NCBI GenBank assembly: GCA_963730285.1
Contig: CAVSQY010000002.1
Location: 62,001-126,000 of the forward strand
Direction: 5' to 3'
Source of the DNA: JARDZU01 sp963730285
Lineage (GTDB): Bacteria; Actinomycetota; Acidimicrobiia; Spongiisociales; ZC4RG35
DNA: 64,000 bases
In this document: positions 34,373 to 43,009 of the stretch, in pieces
How the letters are laid out: every line of letters begins with the position of its first letter
Position numbering within the stretch: the stretch's first letter is position 1
The notes under the pieces: generated by a model
Told to the model about the DNA's origin: nothing
Seen by the model: the letters and a program-made list of their open reading frames with translations, nothing else
Databases searched by the model: none
Program-made: the position numbers and the translations under genes

Positions 34373-34932
34373 ACCAACCCGGCAGCCTCTCCCACCGCCC
34401 GGTACCAGTCGGCGAGCGACTCGACCGTCTCGTGGGCGTTGAGCCCACTGGGATTGGGAACGACCCAGAGCTGGGAGCCTCCCATGTCGTCCGGTTGACG
34501 TCCCAGCCCCGCCCTTGGGTGTCGAAATGCGGTGCGATACGCGGTGACACCGGCAACAGCCACCACATGCGGGCGGTGGCTCTCGACAACCACCTCGACC
34601 CGTGCCCCACCTGAGCGCAACTCATCGGTGCTCAGCTCGGACGCCCGTATCGTCGCCCTCGAGACCAGGTTCGTGATCCCCAAGCCGTGATCGATCATTT
34701 CCCGGCGTTGCATTTGCGTCATCCCGATGTCGGGGCTCACTGCGAAGTCGATGAGCCCGGCTCGCCGCAAGGCCGGGTAGAACCGGTTCGACGGATGACA
34801 AAAATGAGTCCGAGTCGCCGCTGTCCACAGACCCGGGTTGATGCCGACGAACAACAATCGCACCTCTGGCCCGAGCAGGTCGTCGACCGTCTCGCCGGCG
34901 AATTGGGCCAATTCCTCCTTGGTGAATCCCAT
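34369..34932 (-). CDS. mug: Mismatch-specific uracil/thymine-DNA glycosylase, Mug family
   Basis: The 187-aa protein should remove uracil or ethenocytosine from mismatches. It shows the Mug/TDG motif 1 LLFVGINPGLWTAATRTHF (with the catalytic-site Asn), HPSNRFYPAL, and motif 2 VPNPSGLNAHE. ATG 34932 is chosen because family members start shortly before the LLFVGINPG strand and because TATCGT lies 8 nt upstream; the frame continues open upstream without family similarity. It is divergent from the ABC exporter genes. Confidence 0.9.
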   Translation of the reverse strand: MGFTKEELAQFAGETVDDLLGPEVRLLFVGINPGLWTAATRTHFCHPSNRFYPALRRAGLIDFAVSPDIGMTQMQRREMIDHGLGITNLVSRATIRASELSTDELRSGGARVEVVVESHRPHVVAVAGVTAYRTAFRHPRAGLGRQPDDMGGSQLWVVPNPSGLNAHETVESLADWYRAVGEAAGLV

Positions 34933-34940
34933 CGCAGCGC

Positions 34941-34946
34941 ACGATA
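34941..34946 (-). promoter_or_regulatory. -10 box, near-leaderless (mug)
   Basis: TATCGT on the minus strand with 8 nt to ATG at 34932. Confidence 0.35.
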
Positions 34947-35063
34947 AGTGTTTTCCGAAGGTTCCAACCACTCCGGCGGTCGACCTCGCGTCGATGCCCA
35001 CGGGTTGGAAGGGGTCTGGTAGTAACGTTTCTGGACCGCTCATCTCCGATGGAGACCCCAGAA

Positions 35064-35918
35064 ATGGATACCGCAGACACCGGCGCCACGTCCGGGCTGA
35101 CCTCGATAAACGCCCCACTTTCGACCACCAAATACCTGGCCGCGATGTGGGACAGACGTGAGTTCGCCATCGAGGTGCCCCTCGAGCAGCTGCGCTCGGC
35201 CCACAAGCTCACACTGCTGGGAAACCTGTGGCACCTGGGCAATCCGCTTCTCTCCGTCGGGGTCTACTACCTGATATTCGGAGTCATATTCGAGGTGAAC
35301 CGGGGCGTCGACCACTTCCTCCTCTGGCTGATGATCGGGGTCTTTGCGTTCCGGTTGACCAGCAGCACAGTGCTGGGCGGGGCCAACGCGATCACCTCCA
35401 ACGTGGGCTTGATCAAGGCAATGAAGTTTCCCCGTGCCCTGCTCCCGGTGTCCGTGGTCACGAGTCAGCTCCTCACCTTTTTCATCGAGTTGGGCGTGAT
35501 CGGGGCATTGGTGGTCCTGTCCGGCGTGGGTTTCTCGCAACGATGGCTACTCCTGCCACTGGTGGTCGCGGTACACACCGCCCTGAACCTCGGGGGAGCC
35601 TTCATCTCGGCTCGGCTCAACGACGCATTCAAGGACGTCCAGCAGATCATCCCATTCCTGTTTCGACTTCTCCAGTACCTCTCCGGCGTCATGTTCCCAA
35701 TCGAGCGGCTCCTCTCCGGCCTCGGACAGAACAAGGCGGCGACCAGTCTGGTCAAGCTCAACCCGATCGCCCGGATAATCGAGCTCTATAGATGGGTGTT
35801 CCTCGGCACGTCACTGGACTGGAGCAGTATGGCCTGGACCGCGTTGATGGCAGGCCTGGTGCTCTGGTTTGGATTCCGCTTCTTCCGAGCGGCGGAATGG
35901 CGCTACGGACGGGCATGA
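35064..35918 (+). CDS. ABC-2 permease for polysaccharide or teichoic-acid-type export (Wzm-like)
   Basis: The 284-aa protein has six hydrophobic segments and the pattern of Wzm/TagG permeases: YLAAMWDRREFAIEVPLEQLRSAH before TM1, LMIGVFAFRLTSSTVLGGANAI, MKFPRALLPVSVVTSQLL, and LLQYLSGVMFPIERLL followed by LNPIARIIELYRW. It would carry lipid-linked glycans across the membrane. ATG 35064 has GGAGA 8 nt upstream; ATG 35049 is an alternative. Its stop overlaps the start of the ATPase (ATGA). No glycosyltransferase genes lie nearby, so this is an orphan transporter. Confidence 0.85.
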   Translation: MDTADTGATSGLTSINAPLSTTKYLAAMWDRREFAIEVPLEQLRSAHKLTLLGNLWHLGNPLLSVGVYYLIFGVIFEVNRGVDHFLLWLMIGVFAFRLTSSTVLGGANAITSNVGLIKAMKFPRALLPVSVVTSQLLTFFIELGVIGALVVLSGVGFSQRWLLLPLVVAVHTALNLGGAFISARLNDAFKDVQQIIPFLFRLLQYLSGVMFPIERLLSGLGQNKAATSLVKLNPIARIIELYRWVFLGTSLDWSSMAWTALMAGLVLWFGFRFFRAAEWRYGRA

Positions 35919-36658
35919 CCCGACCAGTCTCCATACGGGTAAGCGATCTCTACCTCGACTATGAGATCTTCGAAGACCGACGCGCCGCCATCCGCGACCG
36001 ACTCCTCAAGCGCGAGGGCACCGGCCGCAAGGTGGTGCGTGCGTTGAAGGGCGTGTCATTCGACGTCCTCGAGGGTGAGGCGGTCGGAATCATCGGCTCG
36101 AATGGCTCGGGCAAGTCGACACTGCTGGCGGCCGTCGCCGGCCTCCTCCCACCCACGTCGGGGGACATACTCGTGTCAGATGAGCCAAAGCTGCTCGGTG
36201 TCGGGGCCACCCTCATCCCGACCGCCACCGGTTACCGCAATATCCGGATCGGTTGCCTAGCTCTAGGCATGAGCAATGACGAGCTCGAACATCGCATGCC
36301 GGAGATAGCCGCCTTCACCGGTCTCGGGGAGGCCCTCGACCGGCCTCTCCGCACCTATTCGTCGGGGATGCGCGGACGTCTTCACTTCGCCATCGCTACC
36401 TCGGTGCGACCCCGCATCCTGCTCATCGACGAGGCACTATCTGTTGGTGACTACGCCTTCCGAAAGAAGTCCACGGAGCGGATCGACGCTCTGCTGGAGA
36501 AGGCTGGGACCCTGCTACTCGTGAGCCACTCGCTCAACGAGATCGAGGCCCAATGCCCACGCGTTCTCTGGATCGAAAACGGAAGGCTGCGCGCCGACGG
36601 CCCGGCAGGCAGCATCATCGCCAAATACGAGAAGTACGCCGACGCGGCGCGGCCCTGA
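35915..36658 (+). CDS. ABC ATPase for polysaccharide export (Wzt/TagH-like)
   Basis: The 247-aa ATPase pairs with the preceding permease. Walker A is GSNGSGKST, the signature is YSSGMRGRLHFAIA, Walker B is ILLIDEALSVGD with the family-typical ALSVGD ending, and the H-loop is LVSHSLNEIE. The N-terminal YEIFEDRRAAIRDRL segment before the first strand is typical of the Wzt/TagH branch. It lacks the C-terminal carbohydrate-binding domain that some Wzt proteins carry, so export probably does not depend on glycan-end recognition by the ATPase. Confidence 0.9.
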   Translation: MTRPVSIRVSDLYLDYEIFEDRRAAIRDRLLKREGTGRKVVRALKGVSFDVLEGEAVGIIGSNGSGKSTLLAAVAGLLPPTSGDILVSDEPKLLGVGATLIPTATGYRNIRIGCLALGMSNDELEHRMPEIAAFTGLGEALDRPLRTYSSGMRGRLHFAIATSVRPRILLIDEALSVGDYAFRKKSTERIDALLEKAGTLLLVSHSLNEIEAQCPRVLWIENGRLRADGPAGSIIAKYEKYADAARP

Positions 36659-36667
36659 AGACTCGGC

Positions 36668-39298
36668 TCAACTCTCGGGAAGGGCGTCTACAGCCTCGGC
36701 CAGGGCATCGGCCACCGAATCTGCCTCACCAACCAGACCATTGGACACTGCGGTCACTCCGTACAGCCGGGGAGCCGTGGTGTCGGCCGTCCCGGTAACG
36801 ATGACGGACCTGGCCCAAACCAGGGCACCCTCCAGGGGTATGGGAGTCATAGGCCCGAACTGGACGGCCGAGCCATTGGCGTTGAGCAGGGTGAACAACG
36901 CGGCAAGATCACGATCGGTGTCGATGGCTGCCTGCGCCACCTTGGGGCTGGAGACCAGCCGGCCCGCATCGACCTGAATTCTGACCAGAACCAGATTCTC
37001 GGGATTGTCGTGATCGGCAATGGCAATGGCGGCGAGCTCATCCCGCGTCGATGTTGGATTGAGTGAGGATCCCGGACCGTATGGCCTGATGGCGACCCAA
37101 TGCCCGCCCAGTGGCTCAGACGCCGGCATAAACAGGGACACTGCCGAAGCCGGCGTCGTCGCCGTGGGCGTTGTTGAAGTGGCCGAGGCCCGGGCGACAC
37201 CTTCGCCGGCCGCTGCGCTGATGGCCCAGCTGTCCGACCCGTTGAACAGGGTCTCGGCGTCCGACACGTGATAACGGCCAAGCATCGCCGTCTGCACGGT
37301 CAGCATGTCCTGGGGATAGAGCAGGTGCTGCCGCAGCGACGCGGGCATCTTGGAGATCGGCTCGATCAACCCAGGGAAGATCTTCGCCCAGGCATCGAGC
37401 ACCGGGTCGTCCGAACCACCAATCTCGGTCCGGTAGAGGTGAACCGTGCCGTCGTATGCGTCGAGGGTTGCCTTCACGGAGGCATGTACATAGTTGAACG
37501 AATGGCCGGCCAGACCGCTGTCGCCCGGCAGACCGACATCGCGGGCAAACTGTGAATGAGGGTAGGTGTTGGCCGTGGTGTAGCCGTCGACGACCCAGGT
37601 GATCCGGCCGTCGGCGACCACCGGGTAGGGGTTGGCGTCGAAAGACAGGAACGGGGCGAGCGTGCCCAGACGCTCGTTGATATCGCGCCTGAAGAGGAGT
37701 TGGGAGCCCTGACCCAGCTCGGTCGATACCAAAGGCTCGATCTCCCCAACTCTCAGGGACAGGACGAGGCGCCGCCAGAGGGTGGACAACGGGATGCCGG
37801 TATCGCCGGCGAAGGTCGAACCGCCCAGCTCGGTCCGCTTCGTGCCGACAATCGCATACCAGCCGGCCAATTTCTCCCCGAAATAGAGCTCGGAACGGGG
37901 CGGCGACAGCTCCTGTGCAAAAGTGTCCACGTCAGGGCGTCCATCCGCTGATGTTGAGTCTGCTGGAACCGCGACGACGCCATCGCCATGGGTGTAGACG
38001 AGGTGCAGCTGTACCCAACCGCGCTCGGGCAGGTCGGCCCGATTCGCGTTGCGCGCCGCCACCAGGACCGGCAGCATGTCTCCGTCGATCAGGTAGCGAT
38101 CGAGATCGACATCGGTGATTCGTGTCCCGGTCGTTCCTTGGAGGACCTGCAGCGGGGCAACCAGCATCGACTCCCCGAACAGCGGGACCTTGTCGATTTC
38201 TTCGTCACTCTCCGGCCCCGGCGGAGCACTCAATCCGTCGGCGAAGCTCTCCGTCATCTGCGACACAGAGTTGAGGCTGTATGCGTTCTTCGTCGCCTCG
38301 AGATTGTGGGCGATGTAAGGGAGCTGGCGTTCAGCTTCGGCCGGCGCCACCACCAGCCGGTTCACCACACCCGGGACGACGGCGACCAGGAGCACCTGAA
38401 GGATCGCCCATGCCGCGACACCGAGAAGGGCCGGTCGCCACCTGCCCACTCGAACCCCTCGCAGGAGAAGGAAGGTTGTGGCAAAGGCGACGATGGCCAT
38501 GACCCAATAAGCCGGCACGAGGACCTTGATCTCGGTGAACCCGGGCCCGTCGAAGGCCCCGTACTGATTGGTGCCGATGGCAGCTCGACGCACGAATAGG
38601 TAGTCGAGTGCCTGGAGGGCCGCAAATGCTGCCGCCAGCAAGCCGAGATGTCTGAGGGCTCGCTCCGACGAGCGGCGACCCTGTCGGGGAAGCCTCAATG
38701 CGCCATTGGCGATCTGCAAGAAAACGGCCAGCCCGAAGGCGACTACGACGAGCTGACGCAGCCACGAGCTCACGATCGTCAGGAATGGGAGCCGAAACAG
38801 GTGATATCCGAGATCCCACCCAACGTCCGGGGCAGTCACACCCAGATCTGGCCCCTGCAAAAACAGCAACCACGGCTTCCACCGGCCCATTGCGGTGGCA
38901 GCGATGCGCAATGTCATGTAGCCGGCCAAACCGAACAACACCCATCCGTGCGCCGGCCCCATGCGCTCCCGATATCGCATGACCACGCGATTTGGCGAGT
39001 TGTCCGGAGCAGGACCGGTTCGAAACGCGACCAGTGCAGAACCGATCAGCACCACACCAGAGATCAACCCCGCCACCACCGCGAGCAGGATTTGGGCCCC
39101 AACCTTCGTCGACCACACATGACTGTCGGTCACAGTGTCGAACCACCACTTGTCCAGCACCATGTCGGCCACTACCCGGGCCACGGCGAAGAGGGCGATG
39201 AGAGTGACCGCGCCAAGACCGAGCCGACGCTGAAAACGTGTGCGCCGATCGAGCCACGCGACTATCGGGAAGGGTGGTGCAACGGGGCGAGTCGACAT
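36668..39298 (-). CDS. UPF0182 family membrane protein
   Basis: The 876-aa protein has seven N-terminal TM helices (to about residue 310) and a large outer domain. Characteristic UPF0182 segments are visible: ADMVLDKWWFDTVTDSHVW, YIAHNLEATKNAYSL, WVQLHLVYTHGDGVVAVPA and QHLLYPQDMLTVQTAMLGRYHV. The family is widespread in actinobacteria and has no established function. A Thr/Ala-rich low-complexity stretch occurs about residue 690. A TAACCT box lies 9 nt before the ATG. It converges on the Wzt-like gene with a 9-nt gap. Confidence 0.93.
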   Translation of the reverse strand: MSTRPVAPPFPIVAWLDRRTRFQRRLGLGAVTLIALFAVARVVADMVLDKWWFDTVTDSHVWSTKVGAQILLAVVAGLISGVVLIGSALVAFRTGPAPDNSPNRVVMRYRERMGPAHGWVLFGLAGYMTLRIAATAMGRWKPWLLFLQGPDLGVTAPDVGWDLGYHLFRLPFLTIVSSWLRQLVVVAFGLAVFLQIANGALRLPRQGRRSSERALRHLGLLAAAFAALQALDYLFVRRAAIGTNQYGAFDGPGFTEIKVLVPAYWVMAIVAFATTFLLLRGVRVGRWRPALLGVAAWAILQVLLVAVVPGVVNRLVVAPAEAERQLPYIAHNLEATKNAYSLNSVSQMTESFADGLSAPPGPESDEEIDKVPLFGESMLVAPLQVLQGTTGTRITDVDLDRYLIDGDMLPVLVAARNANRADLPERGWVQLHLVYTHGDGVVAVPADSTSADGRPDVDTFAQELSPPRSELYFGEKLAGWYAIVGTKRTELGGSTFAGDTGIPLSTLWRRLVLSLRVGEIEPLVSTELGQGSQLLFRRDINERLGTLAPFLSFDANPYPVVADGRITWVVDGYTTANTYPHSQFARDVGLPGDSGLAGHSFNYVHASVKATLDAYDGTVHLYRTEIGGSDDPVLDAWAKIFPGLIEPISKMPASLRQHLLYPQDMLTVQTAMLGRYHVSDAETLFNGSDSWAISAAAGEGVARASATSTTPTATTPASAVSLFMPASEPLGGHWVAIRPYGPGSSLNPTSTRDELAAIAIADHDNPENLVLVRIQVDAGRLVSSPKVAQAAIDTDRDLAALFTLLNANGSAVQFGPMTPIPLEGALVWARSVIVTGTADTTAPRLYGVTAVSNGLVGEADSVADALAEAVDALPES

Positions 39299-39372
39299 CG
39301 ACGAGTCAGGTTAGAGGGAAGGACTCGGGTTGCCGCAGCAGATCATGGGCAGGAGCCGGGCGGCGCAGTCTT

Positions 39373-39987
39373 CTACTTCTTCTGGCTTTGGTAGTAGGGA
39401 TCGTCGCCGGAGGCGTGGTCGGTGACGTCAATCACCTGAGTCAGCTCAGGGATCGACTCGAGCAGGATTCTCTCAATCCCCTGTTTGAGGGTCACCTGGG
39501 CCAGACCGCAGCCCTGGCATCCGCCAAATAGCCGAAGGTAAGCAATCGTCCCGTCGACCGAGACCAGCTCGGCACCCCCGCCGTGGGCTGCGATGGCGGG
39601 GTTCACCTCCTCGGTTATCACCTGCTGGACCTGATCGACCAATGGACCTGAAAGGTCCCCCTGTGGCGCAGACATGCTCGGTGGTGCCGGGCTATTCGGG
39701 TTGTTCATCGACAAGCCCTGGTCGGTGAGCTCCAACGCCGCTCCATCCAACTTCGCTCGATCTGACTCGGGGAAGGTGACGGCCAGGTCGCCGTGACGCT
39801 CGATGGACCAGCCATCCCTCATGTCATCGACCGCCACGAAAGCCAGCTCGTACGTGAATTGCGGGCCTCGAAAACCCGTCACTTCGATGGACAGGGCAAA
39901 CTCCCCGTCACCAGGCTCCTGGTCCCTCAGCTGCAGAATCATGCCGAGGGCGTCCTGTTCGATGCTGACAACGCTGTTTTCGGACAT
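39373..39987 (-). CDS. NfuA-like iron-sulfur cluster carrier
   Basis: The 204-aa protein has an N-terminal HesB/IscA-like domain without the usual cysteines (residues 1-95; ending LDGAALELTDQGLSMNNPN) and a C-terminal NifU domain (about residues 115-185) with EEVNPAIAAHGGGAELVSV and the cluster motif GGCQGCGLAQVT. This layout equals NfuA, which delivers [4Fe-4S] clusters to target enzymes. Candidate clients in the window include the radical SAM protein and the AddB-like nucleases, but that is inference. It is divergent from the ATP-grasp gene with TACCAT 8 nt before the ATG. Confidence 0.9.
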   Translation of the reverse strand: MSENSVVSIEQDALGMILQLRDQEPGDGEFALSIEVTGFRGPQFTYELAFVAVDDMRDGWSIERHGDLAVTFPESDRAKLDGAALELTDQGLSMNNPNSPAPPSMSAPQGDLSGPLVDQVQQVITEEVNPAIAAHGGGAELVSVDGTIAYLRLFGGCQGCGLAQVTLKQGIERILLESIPELTQVIDVTDHASGDDPYYQSQKK

Positions 39988-39995
39988 CTGCCAGG

Positions 39996-40001
39996 ATGGT
40001 A
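39996..40001 (-). promoter_or_regulatory. -10 box, near-leaderless (nfuA-like gene)
   Basis: TACCAT on the minus strand with 8 nt to ATG at 39987. It overlaps an in-frame ATG (39996) of the divergent gene, which argues that the divergent gene starts further in. Confidence 0.35.
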
Positions 40002-40022
40002 ACCCGTCTCGAGGACAAGCCC

Positions 40023-41222
40023 GTGCCCACCGCAGTCGTCGTACTCCCCAGCACCACCTATCGAGCGTCGGATTTCGTCCGGGCCGCCGGCGATTTGGGC
40101 GTCGACCTCATCGTGGCATCCGAGCAGCCGCCACCTCTCGACATGGGCGACTCGTATATCCAAATCGACTGTGACCAACCACATCTGGCGGCGGAGGCCA
40201 TAGTCCGGTCCGGGGACCGGGTGGGCATCGACGGGATAGTCGCCGCCGACGACGCCGGAGTGGTCGTCGCGGCGTTGGCCGGCTCCAAACTGGGTCTACG
40301 GGCCAACGACCCGGCCGCGGCAGAGGCAACTCGCGACAAGGCGAGACAGCGATCGTTGATGGAACGGGCCGAGGTGCCACAACCGGCATTCGCCCGGCTC
40401 GAGCCCGGGCAAGACGTGCTAGCTGCGATGGCCGGCGTCGACTTCCCGGTCGTGGTGAAACCGCTCGATCGGTCGGCCGGGCAAGGTGTGATCAGGGCCG
40501 ACGACGAGGCACAACTCCGCGCCGCGGTCGACCAGGCGCGAGAGATCGTGGGAAAGTCCTCGACCCTCCTCATCGAGGCCTACATGACGGGTTCGGAGGT
40601 CGCGCTGGAGGGCGTGATCATGGAAGGTGCGATGGTCGAGCTGGCACTCTTCGACAAGCCCGATGCTGGAACCGGGCCTGCATTCCCCGAGACACTCCTT
40701 ATCACCCCCTCGCGGCTGCCGGCGGAGGCCCAGCACGAGTGCAGACGGGTGGCCGCGGCCGCCGTCAGCGCGCTCGGGCTGACCCACGGGCCGGTGCATG
40801 TCGAACTGATGGTGGACGGCGAGGTGGCGCGGGTGATCGAGGTGGCGGCCAGGTCGATCGGCGGGCTGTGCTCGAGAAGCCTCAACTTCGGGCTCATGGG
40901 GACCTCACTGGAGACCCTGATACTCCGTAACGCTCTGGGGATGGACAAAGCGGAGCTGCACCGAGAGCCCATAGCAAGTGGGGTCTTGATGATCCCCATT
41001 CCCAGGGCGGGTCGTTTTGCGGGTCTGGAGGGCGTCGAGGACACCCGCAGGTTGGACCATGTGACAGGTGTCGACATCACGATCCCCGTCGGTGAGCTGG
41101 TGAGCCCACCGCCCATCGGCGATCGCTATCTCGGCTTCGTCTTCGCCCGTGGGCCGGAGCCTGGCGATGTGGAGAGCTCGCTGCGCCAGGCGATGTCGAT
41201 GCTGAGGGTCGTCGTCGAATGA
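40023..41222 (+). CDS. ATP-grasp domain enzyme, substrate unknown
   Basis: The 399-aa protein has an N-terminal pre-ATP-grasp Rossmann-like domain (VVVLPSTTYRASDFVRAAGD), an ATP-binding region with FPVVVKPLDRSAGQGVIRA and LIEAYMTGSEVALEGV, and the catalytic C-terminal part with HVELMVDGEVARVIEVAARSIGG. It should ligate a carboxylate to an amine, thiol or similar nucleophile through an acyl phosphate, as in biotin carboxylase-like or dapdiamide-synthase-like ligases. GTG 40023 is chosen because GAGGA lies 7 nt upstream; ATG 39996 is an in-frame alternative. No pathway genes accompany it, so its substrate cannot be inferred. Confidence 0.82.
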   Translation: MPTAVVVLPSTTYRASDFVRAAGDLGVDLIVASEQPPPLDMGDSYIQIDCDQPHLAAEAIVRSGDRVGIDGIVAADDAGVVVAALAGSKLGLRANDPAAAEATRDKARQRSLMERAEVPQPAFARLEPGQDVLAAMAGVDFPVVVKPLDRSAGQGVIRADDEAQLRAAVDQAREIVGKSSTLLIEAYMTGSEVALEGVIMEGAMVELALFDKPDAGTGPAFPETLLITPSRLPAEAQHECRRVAAAAVSALGLTHGPVHVELMVDGEVARVIEVAARSIGGLCSRSLNFGLMGTSLETLILRNALGMDKAELHREPIASGVLMIPIPRAGRFAGLEGVEDTRRLDHVTGVDITIPVGELVSPPPIGDRYLGFVFARGPEPGDVESSLRQAMSMLRVVVE

Positions 41223-41266
41223 GACATGTCGAATGCCTCGAAAGGCCAGTATCCATGGGCCAAGTC

Positions 41267-41291
41267 AACCCTGAACGTCAACTTGAGGGTT
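41267..41291. promoter_or_regulatory. 25-bp dyad upstream of the thiamine pyrophosphokinase gene
   Basis: AACCCTGAA and TTGAGGGTT flank the dyad, with AACCCT and AGGGTT exactly complementary. The half-site CCT-n-AA resembles MerR/SoxR-type operators. It could also fold as a weak hairpin. Confidence 0.3.
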
Positions 41292-41295
41292 ATCT

Positions 41296-41319
41296 CTTAC
41301 TCACGCAAGCGCGCGTAAG
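41296..41319. promoter_or_regulatory. Second dyad CTTAC-N14-GTAAG
   Basis: The perfect arms CTTAC and GTAAG are 14 nt apart, with partly complementary inner bases (ACGC/GCGC). It lies 16-39 nt upstream of the thiN-like ATG. No TPP riboswitch consensus is present. Confidence 0.3.
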
Positions 41320-41334
41320 ACGATTTTGTCATTC

Positions 41335-41961
41335 ATGAGCACCATCCTGATCTTCGCCGGAGGGGATCAACCCGGGCTCGAGCTCGCCGACGAGTTGCCA
41401 TCTGCCGATCTGACAATTGCTGCCGATGGCGGCTACGACCTGGCGCAACGGCTCGAGCACCCGGTTGGAGTGCTGGTGGGAGACATGGACTCGATACAGG
41501 CCAGTGACGTGCCCGAGACGGTGGTGATCGAACGCCACCCGGTCGACAAGGACCAGACCGACCTGGAGCTCGCGCTCGAGCTGGCAATGAGAGAGGACCC
41601 TGCTCGGATCGTGGTGGTGGGGGGCGATGGCGGCCGACTCGACCATGAACTTGCGGCCGTTGGCCTCATTTGCTCATCGCGTTGGGAGGGGGCCGGGGAG
41701 ATCGACTGGGTGTCTGCCCGTGGATGGGCCCACGTGGTGCATCGCCACCGGATCATTCATGCCGATATCGGTGCGGTGATAAGTCTGATCCCAATCGGTG
41801 GCACGGCGCGGGGAGTGACCACCAGCGGTCTGAAATGGGAGCTCGAGGGAGCCGTCCTCGAGGCAGGCACGACCGTGGGGGTGAGCAATGTCATGACCTC
41901 CCCGATTGCCGAGATCGAGGTTGCGTCGGGGTGCCTGCTCGTCGTGATCCCCTCAACCTGA
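41335..41961 (+). CDS. thiN: Thiamine pyrophosphokinase
   Basis: The 208-aa protein transfers pyrophosphate from ATP to thiamine to make thiamine diphosphate, the cofactor needed by the aceE and menD products in this window. Motifs are LTIAADGGYD, VGVLVGDMDSI, HPVDKDQTDLELAL and VVVGGDGGRLDHELA, followed by a beta-sandwich thiamine-binding domain with GTTVGVSNVM. ATG 41335 is preferred over TTG 41326 because the protein normally starts right at the first strand. Two dyads lie in the 110-nt leader region. Confidence 0.9.
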   Translation: MSTILIFAGGDQPGLELADELPSADLTIAADGGYDLAQRLEHPVGVLVGDMDSIQASDVPETVVIERHPVDKDQTDLELALELAMREDPARIVVVGGDGGRLDHELAAVGLICSSRWEGAGEIDWVSARGWAHVVHRHRIIHADIGAVISLIPIGGTARGVTTSGLKWELEGAVLEAGTTVGVSNVMTSPIAEIEVASGCLLVVIPST

Positions 41962-41968
41962 TCCCGTA

Positions 41969-42934
41969 TCACATTTGGTGCTGACCGGCACTGCCCGCCA
42001 ACCGCGCCGGCATTGGCTCGCCTCTGAGACCAGCGACCAGGTTGGCGACCGCGAGCCGCGCCATTCCTCGTCGGGCACTCACTGTTGCACTCCCGATGTG
42101 AGGCACCACCAGGCAATTGGGAAATGAGAGCAACGGGTGTTGGACGGGTAATGGCTCCGGATCGGTGACATCGAGTGCGGCTCCCGCGATCCGGCCTAGG
42201 GTCAACGCGTCAACCAGGGCGTCCGTCTGGACCAGGGGGCCTCGGGCGATGTTGATGAGGAACGAGTCCGGCCTCATCAGACCCAGCTCCCTGGCGCCGA
42301 TCATGCCTCTCGTGACATCGGTGAGAGGCGCAGCCAGAATCACGATGTCCGACTCGGTCAGGAGCTGGTCGAGATCCACCCACACGCCGTTCACCACCGG
42401 TTTCACTGATGGAGAGGCGTACAGCACCTTCATGTCGAAGCCCTTGGCCCTCCTGGCCACGGCCTCGCCGATGCGACCCATGCCTATCAAGCCGAGAACC
42501 GACCCGTGGAGATCGGCTCCCAAGAACTCCCAAGGGCTCCACGGGCCCCAAGTGCCGTCTCGGACCCGTTGCTCCCCTTCTGGCAGACGCCGCATGATCG
42601 CCCCCATCAGGGCGAAGGCGGCGTCCGCGACCGTTTCAGTCAGAACATCGGGGGTATGACCGACTGCGATTCCGCGACGCCGGCACGAGGCAATATCGAT
42701 ATTGTCGACCCCGACCGCCATCTGCGATATCACTCGGAGGTCGGGACTATGTGAGAGCAGGTCATCGTCGATGACGTCGGTGAGCATCGAGAGCAGGCCG
42801 CGACAACCGGCCAAGCTCTCGCGCAGGCGCGCGGGCGGGACGGGGCCCGGGTCCTCGGGCGTTGCCACCTCGCAGACCTCGAAGAGTGGCTCGAGGAGGT
42901 CATCGGGTATGTGGTTGCTGACAAATACCTTCAC
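41969..42934 (-). CDS. D-2-hydroxyacid dehydrogenase (glyoxylate/hydroxypyruvate reductase-like)
   Basis: The 321-aa enzyme reduces a 2-oxoacid with NAD(P)H. The Rossmann motif GLIGMGRIGEAVARRAKGF (GxGxxG), the catalytic Arg in INIARGPLVQTDALVDAL, the Glu in DVTDPEPLP and His in VVPHIGSATVSAR are all present. Residues VGVDNIDIASCRRRGIAVGHTP fit the GyaR/GhrB branch. GTG 42934 has TAGCCT 8 nt upstream. It converges on thiN with a 7-nt gap. Confidence 0.9.
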   Translation of the reverse strand: MKVFVSNHIPDDLLEPLFEVCEVATPEDPGPVPPARLRESLAGCRGLLSMLTDVIDDDLLSHSPDLRVISQMAVGVDNIDIASCRRRGIAVGHTPDVLTETVADAAFALMGAIMRRLPEGEQRVRDGTWGPWSPWEFLGADLHGSVLGLIGMGRIGEAVARRAKGFDMKVLYASPSVKPVVNGVWVDLDQLLTESDIVILAAPLTDVTRGMIGARELGLMRPDSFLINIARGPLVQTDALVDALTLGRIAGAALDVTDPEPLPVQHPLLSFPNCLVVPHIGSATVSARRGMARLAVANLVAGLRGEPMPARLAGSAGQHQM

Positions 42935-42942
42935 CGAGAGCC

Positions 42943-42948
42943 AGGCTA
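42943..42948 (-). promoter_or_regulatory. -10 box, near-leaderless (hydroxyacid dehydrogenase)
   Basis: TAGCCT on the minus strand with 8 nt to GTG at 42934. Confidence 0.4.
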
Positions 42949-43009
42949 GAGATGCCCGGGCCTGTCCGAATGCAAAAGATCATCGATCTATCCGCCGATA
43001 CCATCTTCG

